From Holothuria scabra (Eukaryota > Echinodermata > Holothuroidea > Aspidochirotida > Holothuriidae): a stretch of DNA of 64,000 bases. The DNA is taken from contig CM074188.1 in the NCBI GenBank assembly GCA_037179385.1, positions 24,879,318-24,943,317 of the forward strand. Reading direction: 5' to 3'. The position numbers and the translations under genes are program-made. The notes beneath the pieces were generated by a model, which saw nothing but the letters and a program-made list of their open reading frames with translations, ran no database searches and had not been told where the DNA came from. Numbering within the stretch: the stretch's first letter is position 1; every line of letters starts with the position of its first letter. Positions 59,016-64,000 of the stretch are shown here, piece by piece.

Positions 59016-62000
59016 TCTTAGCTTTAATACATCTCAGAATCAAACTTCTTCAGTATTAACTAATGATGTAGCAGGGGGTAAAATTCCTGTGCAGTTCTAT
59101 TCAGCAGGGACTAGATATTGAGATATTGTAAACCAACTTCTCCATTCAAACTCAAAAGAACACAAATGGGGATAAGGAAACATCACCTCCTTAAAACATG
59201 AATCATTTGAAGAGTTATGAAAGCTGCATTATGTGAATTAATGAAAGTTTGGACAAACATGTTGTTCTAGAATATCAAAAACCTTTTAACTTCTATCATT
59301 GACAAACTTTTTTCAAGAAGGGAACATAACCAGACAGCCTTATTTTGAATAAATCTAGCATACTTCACCTTTATAATGAATTTAAAAATATCCAGCTTTC
59401 TAAGGAAGTATTTCCCTTTAAGTGGTTTAAAATAATAACATAGTTGCATAAGGCAATGACCTGGTAAACATGCAATGCTATTATAATGTATAATCCAAGT
59501 ACTCTCTCTGCACATACCAAAACAGTATCTTAAAATCCTGTGCACTTGCTTTAGGAATTTTTTTTATGCAATGTTATGACATTTTCTCAAGGATTACTTA
59601 TCAGTATGTCACAAATGTTTATCCCAAGTTTTCATTACTTAATGCCAGGTGCTCACAGCTGTGAAGTTAGAAATGTATCAAAAACAAGGAAAATATCTTG
59701 GGTGAAAAACATAAAAGAACATTGCAAATGAAGTGTAGCCTCTGTCTTTTATAAAATATTTCAGCAGATAGTCATGAAGCAATAAGTTACATCTATAAGT
59801 AAAAATAATATCCATATGTCTACTTCCAATGTTGGAATACATATCAAAGAGCTCTGTGGTCAGTACACTGACCTGCCAACATTTTACAATACACCTTATA
59901 TTGAATACTGTACAATCCCAGTTGAAAACAGGATCTGACTATGATTTTTTCAAAAATCAAGGGGATTGGATAAGATCATGTGAGATATCTGTTCTTTTCA
60001 GCCAGTCTAGAATAGAGCTATGCAAGTCAGACTAATGATGAAAATGGTCTGACTGAAGGCCTTGTAGATGGTCAGGTAAAAATTGTGTCCTATGAGGACA
60101 CAGTTTCCGTTTTGGAAAGTAGAACTCCTTTGGAAGTAAATGTTTAGTTTTGCTTAATGTCTCTCCACTACTGAGTTGGAAGGATTTAACAAAAAGAATG
60201 GAGATAGGGGACAAGCTACATAGCATCTATAGGGTCAGTACAATCTTACAATCAATATGAAAGACGGGTTCTTGGCTTTTGTGTGAAGTAGTGCCTAACT
60301 AAACAAAAGGATAAATAGCATAAAAAAGGCAGTTATAAAAAAGACATAAAATACAACACATTAAACCACAGAAAAACATTTGTATCAATTATTGATATGT
60401 CCTCAACATTGTGCTTAAGTACCCAGTAGCTTACAAAGACTGATAGAGCCACACATATTTTCCTTCAACCCTGCATAATGTGTTAGAGCAGAGCCATTAC
60501 ATGATTCTCCCCTTACAAAACATGCACCTGATGCCCCACTTTTCCTGCTAAATGTGTGGTATTACTAATCCTAATGCAACTTCCCCTTTCACACCTTTGA
60601 GGTTTGGGTTTGTTTCTTTTACTGATCAGTAGAATGCTCACACAATGATTCCCTGTTGATCCAGACACGGGGTTGTAATGAGTCACCCAAATTTTGAGTT
60701 AAGTGGAGTCAGTTACTACATTTCATGTGACCTGAGTCGAGTCAGTGACTCGATGACTCGAGTCACTGCACCATATCCATAAGGAAAACCATGATATGAT
60801 TCCTCAGGTAATTTCCCTTTTGAATTTGTATGTCTCCAGTCATGACTGGTTTCAACTCTGCCTGACAGTCACCACTTAATTCTCCTTGATGAGTTGCAAG
60901 CCCAAGTACGACATTCAGAGAAGGAAATGTGGAGGGATTAAACAAATTTCGGAATACTGAGTAAGGTCCAAAGACCACTCACTCTTTATGGTTGTGATGA
61001 CAGCCAAAAATTAAATCTTCTCTCAAGTATTGTTGGGCTGTTTTTTAGATTGGAGGCAATATGATTTTCTGTACATTTAATTCAGTGAACCTAGTTTATG
61101 TGCAGATTTAAAACAACTCCCTGGTTCAAAACAACTTTGTCCCATCAATTATTGAAGTTGAGTCAGTTGTCCACCACAAATGAGGATACATCACCTCAGA
61201 TTTGGTAATAGGATAACACAGTGTAATAGTTGGAGCATAATTTTCATACTGCTTGGACTCATGTTCTGGCTATGTGACTGACACATCCCAGTGTGATAAT
61301 TTCCAGATGACAGCAATTATAGGATATTCTTTCACAATCTTAGCTGTCTGAACCAGTGGGATATACAAAGAGACACAAAGTAGAAATGTAGCAAAACTTC
61401 ATATAAGAAACAAAAGAAACAAAAATACTACAAAATATATTTCAAAAAGAAAAAGACCTTCCTTGTGATTTCATCTAATGAAAACACTGGACCAAGGGGG
61501 ACTTCATAATCAGGTGTCAGTGGAGGCACCAGAATGTCAAAATTGGGGGGGAACCAGGGGCAAAGAAAAATGTTAGGAGGCAAACAGTTTTGTGTGCTGA
61601 GTTAAACCGAATGTGAATCACTTACTCTTGTAGTGGGATCCAGGGGCTAAGCCTCAGTAGGATGAAGGAGGGAGGGGGTAAGCACTCAGAAGCTGTAAGA
61701 TTCTGTAGCTGATCTGTGGGTGAAAAACTAGGTCTCAGAAGAGGTACATTATTTTTTTTTTTATTAACCTAACTTCTAACTAGCCTAATTTGGTGGGGCC
61801 ACATGGAGGGGGAGGGGTGGGGGCAAGTGTAAAAGGTTAGGCCCCTGTAGCACTACCACTGTCAGGTGCAAACACATTTTAACATTCCTGATTTCAGACT
61901 GGGATTCCAATGAGGGCACAGTATAACCAGTAGACACTAGTACTTCAAGGTGTATACTGAACTTTTGGCTTTACAGTTAACTTTAAAACCTCTGCAAATC

Positions 62001-62346
62001 TACAGCTTTAGTAATTGCAGAGTCAAATTGAGAATTAAGCAAGGGCTGAGTTAAGTGTATTCTTTTAGTTTGGGACTCAAGTTCCTCAAAAGCAGACCAA
62101 AGCCCATCACTGGTTCCAGTCACTTAACAGAACTGCATAGCTGCAAGCTTAAACAGGTGAAGCACAAAATAAGCATCCCCACACAAATAACAACAAAATA
62201 TAAATATTTTTGCTTTAAAATAGAAAAAAAGTTAAAACAAATTAGAAAAAATGAAAAAAAAAAAAGGGATAACACCAGTGACCAATGGAATGAAGCTACA
62301 AAAATAGTTCAACCTCCTCTACATCAGTTGCCTACATACCTGTATT
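59016..62346. other. Intergenic region, probably including the UGDH 3' UTR
   Basis: No exon is recognised. If UGDH ends within this interval its poly-A signal would read TTTATT on the plus strand, but I cannot choose between several candidates (one near 61760, and others beyond the interval at 58279 and 58032). A short self-complementary stretch of GACTCGA/TGACTCGAGTCA lies near 60730-60768. Confidence 0.45.
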
Positions 62347-62510
62347 ATTCAACCAGGTTTTTTAGTTATAACAAGCCATCAAACCTTTTGTTTCAGTCAT
62401 TTAACCAGGTTTTTCAGTTATGGTACAGCCATTTTACCAGGTTTTCTAGTCATGATACAGTCATTTGACCAAGTTTTTAGTCATGATACATGCCATTTAA
62501 CCAGTTTTTC
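62347..62510. repeat. 32-bp minisatellite spanning the UGDH stop codon
   Basis: Plus-strand anchors CATTTAACC, CATTTTACC, CATTTGACC and CATTTAACC start at 62398, 62430, 62462 and 62494, an exact period of 32. Two shorter, degenerate units precede them (62347, 62377). Each unit also holds CCAGGTTTTT and AGTCATGATACA-like sequence. The last unit forms the end of the UGDH coding exon. Confidence 0.9.
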
Positions 62511-62632
62511 CTTCCAATCACCTCTACTTGGAATCCCAGCTTGAGTAAACTCTTACAATCGAGGATTCTTCTTCCATCAAAGGCAAATGCTGGTTTCAAC
62601 ATTGCGTCGTATACTTTACTGTAGTCATAATT
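62477..62632 (-). CDS. UGDH: UDP-glucose 6-dehydrogenase, last coding exon (partial gene)
   Basis: UGDH oxidises UDP-glucose to UDP-glucuronate with NAD+, supplying glycosaminoglycan synthesis in the cytosol. The exon encodes 51 residues and TAA. It starts NYDYSKVYDAMLKPAFAFDG, then RRILDCKSLLKLGFQVEVIG, ending RKNWLNGMYHD. The block MLKPAFxFDGRR-LD and GFQxExIG match the C-terminal domain of animal UGDH closely. The acceptor on the minus strand is TTTCTCAATGCAG, phase 0. The upstream exons lie beyond 64000 or were not recognised before it. The family's usual tail of about 28 residues after the IGKK-like motif is absent; the last ten or so residues are coded by minisatellite sequence. Converges with EIF2B5. 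Confidence 0.93.
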   Translation of the reverse strand, partial: NYDYSKVYDAMLKPAFAFDGRRILDCKSLLKLGFQVEVIGRKNWLNGMYHD

Positions 62633-64000
62633 CTGCATTGAGAAAGAGCAAGGACAACTTTTGAGTACAAATGATTTTCACAAAGTGATTCTCACAAAGA
62701 ATTCTCAATACTGAAATTCAGAGTTAATTAGATGAGATTTATTGCTAAGTTTCTACCCAATTGGTTGAAGTCTAAAAGGAAATGACCCTTTTCCCAATTG
62801 TTGCTCACTGTCTTGCTCCATTGCTTATAGAGAGCACCAAGAACAATGGCAGAAGGTTCCATTTTTATTAAAGTTTTCGGTATGACCCAGCCAGGAGTTC
62901 AACTTCAGACCTCCTGGCTGCTTCCAGAAGAATGCTCTAAGAACTTGACCATGCAGTTAGAGAAACCGATAACTTTGCACAGGCACTCCACTAAACCTGG
63001 AGATTCACAAATTGTAACATGATTAACACAAGAAACTGAACTTCAAAACTTTAAAAATATTTATGATTGACACTATTTCAAAATAGTAGAAAAGCAATAC
63101 CCCAGTCAAGGTGTAGCCACTGCTTTGTGGCTGGTAGCTAAGCCTGCTTACCGGGTTAAAAAAAAAAGTACTTTAGGTATGAAGAATAAAACAATGTTGT
63201 TTGTATAAGAAAATTCAAAACACGACAAAAAATAATAACTTGACTATTCATTTTCAATGGATAACAAATTACACAGGGTTCCTGGGGTCACTGAAACACC
63301 TGAAAAAGTCTTGAAAATTTGTAGCAAAGATTTCAAGGCTTGGAAAACAACTTGAATTTCAGGAAAATTGTGTAAAATCTGGGAAAAGTCAAGGAAATTT
63401 TCACAGAGTGACTTTTTTCCATACTCAGTCACTACCATTTGTAATATTGAAATGTTTTCTCACTCATAACATGAAAATTCCTTTTTCTCCCAAAATCAAA
63501 TTTTAAAATGGAAGAAATCAAGAGGAAGACAACAGAAAATACTGTATCTGGTCCAGGGAAAAGTCATGAAAACTGATTTCACACAGAGTGTAACAAACTC
63601 TGATAAACAGGAGTTATGGATGTTAAATCTTTGCAAATTTAAAACATGGGTATATTTACCTCAGCACCCATCAGCACCAGCTTTTGGTTGGTCTTCTTCT
63701 CTAAAATCCTTTTTTGCATACAGGTATCCACTTACAAACTTAAAATATATCATCACCAATGGTACAAACATTAGACCATACTGTAAAATTGAGTGTACAG
63801 TATCTTTAGGTAAAGTTGGCATAACTTCCAGTCCCCCTCCACCACTCCCACCCCAAACCCACACCATCCCCCACCCAGACTGCTTGCATGTTTAAAATCA
63901 GACACATTACAAGGGGACAACACAAATTTCAGCCAAACTTTACAAAGAGATCACAAAAAAAGTTAAATACTGCCCTCCAAAAGAAATGACCTAATATTTA
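62633..64000 (-). other. UGDH: UGDH last intron (incomplete)
   Basis: From the acceptor at 62633 to the window edge I recognise no further UGDH exon. It contains the SINE at 62740-62965 and, near 63290-63420, a block rich in GAAAA/GTCAAGG-type words that resembles 37660-37740. Confidence 0.6.
62740..62965 (-). repeat. SINE copy in the last UGDH intron
   Basis: Minus-orientation, nearly complete: tail CTACCCAATTGGTTGAAGTC, body CCCAATTGTTGCTCACTG, GAGCACCAAGAACAATGGCAG, GGTTCCATTTTTATTAAAG, then the tRNA-like head ending near CTTGACCATGCAG. Confidence 0.85.

Noticed and set aside
63244..63438. 64-codon minus frame in the last UGDH intron as a further UGDH exon
   Set aside because: Its translation has no similarity to UGDH and the sequence resembles a GTCAAGGAAA-type dispersed repeat also present near 37660.

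Overview
The window is animal nuclear DNA: AT-rich, with GT-AG introns, tRNA-derived SINEs, short inverted-repeat DNA transposons, and one complete 15-exon gene. The dispersed repeat types and the recurrent GGCCTA-type motifs suggest a marine invertebrate, perhaps an echinoderm or another invertebrate deuterostome. That placement is inference; no species is claimed.

Region 1 (1-19570) is a tandem array of eleven copies of a unit of about 1.8 kb, entering from the left edge and broken off inside unit 11 at 19570. The units belong to two subtypes, A and B, that alternate (a dimeric, about 3.6 kb higher-order repeat). Unit 9 is a mosaic, and units 9 and 10 are both A-type, so the register breaks once. 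Every unit carries a 64-bp hairpin palindrome and two poly-G tracts of variable length. No convincing gene was found in the unit, but about 100 bp of it is related to a dispersed repeat seen twice elsewhere in the window.

Region 2 (19571-32787) contains no recognised gene. It holds a long-arm inverted-repeat element, two 297-bp TTAA-flanked MITEs, a 197-bp MITE with 9-bp target duplications, a 606-bp hAT-type element with a perfect 8-bp target duplication, SINE pieces, a three-copy tandem repeat of about 205 bp, poly-G tracts and GC-rich palindromic repeats.

Region 3 (32788-53375, plus strand) is a complete gene for the epsilon catalytic subunit of translation initiation factor eIF2B (EIF2B5). 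I could join 15 coding exons with consistent phases into 698 codons. Its introns carry SINEs, MITEs (one nested in another of the same family), a 923-bp TTAA element, and palindromic minisatellites.

Region 4 (53376-64000) holds the 3' flank of EIF2B5, two more minisatellites and, on the minus strand, the last coding exon of UDP-glucose 6-dehydrogenase (UGDH, 62477-62632). The two genes converge tail to tail. The UGDH stop codon and last residues lie inside a 32-bp minisatellite, so the protein tail seems to have been replaced by satellite sequence.

The two genes are housekeeping genes with no evident functional link. The most unusual structures are the dimeric satellite with its built-in hairpin and the minisatellite-derived end of UGDH.
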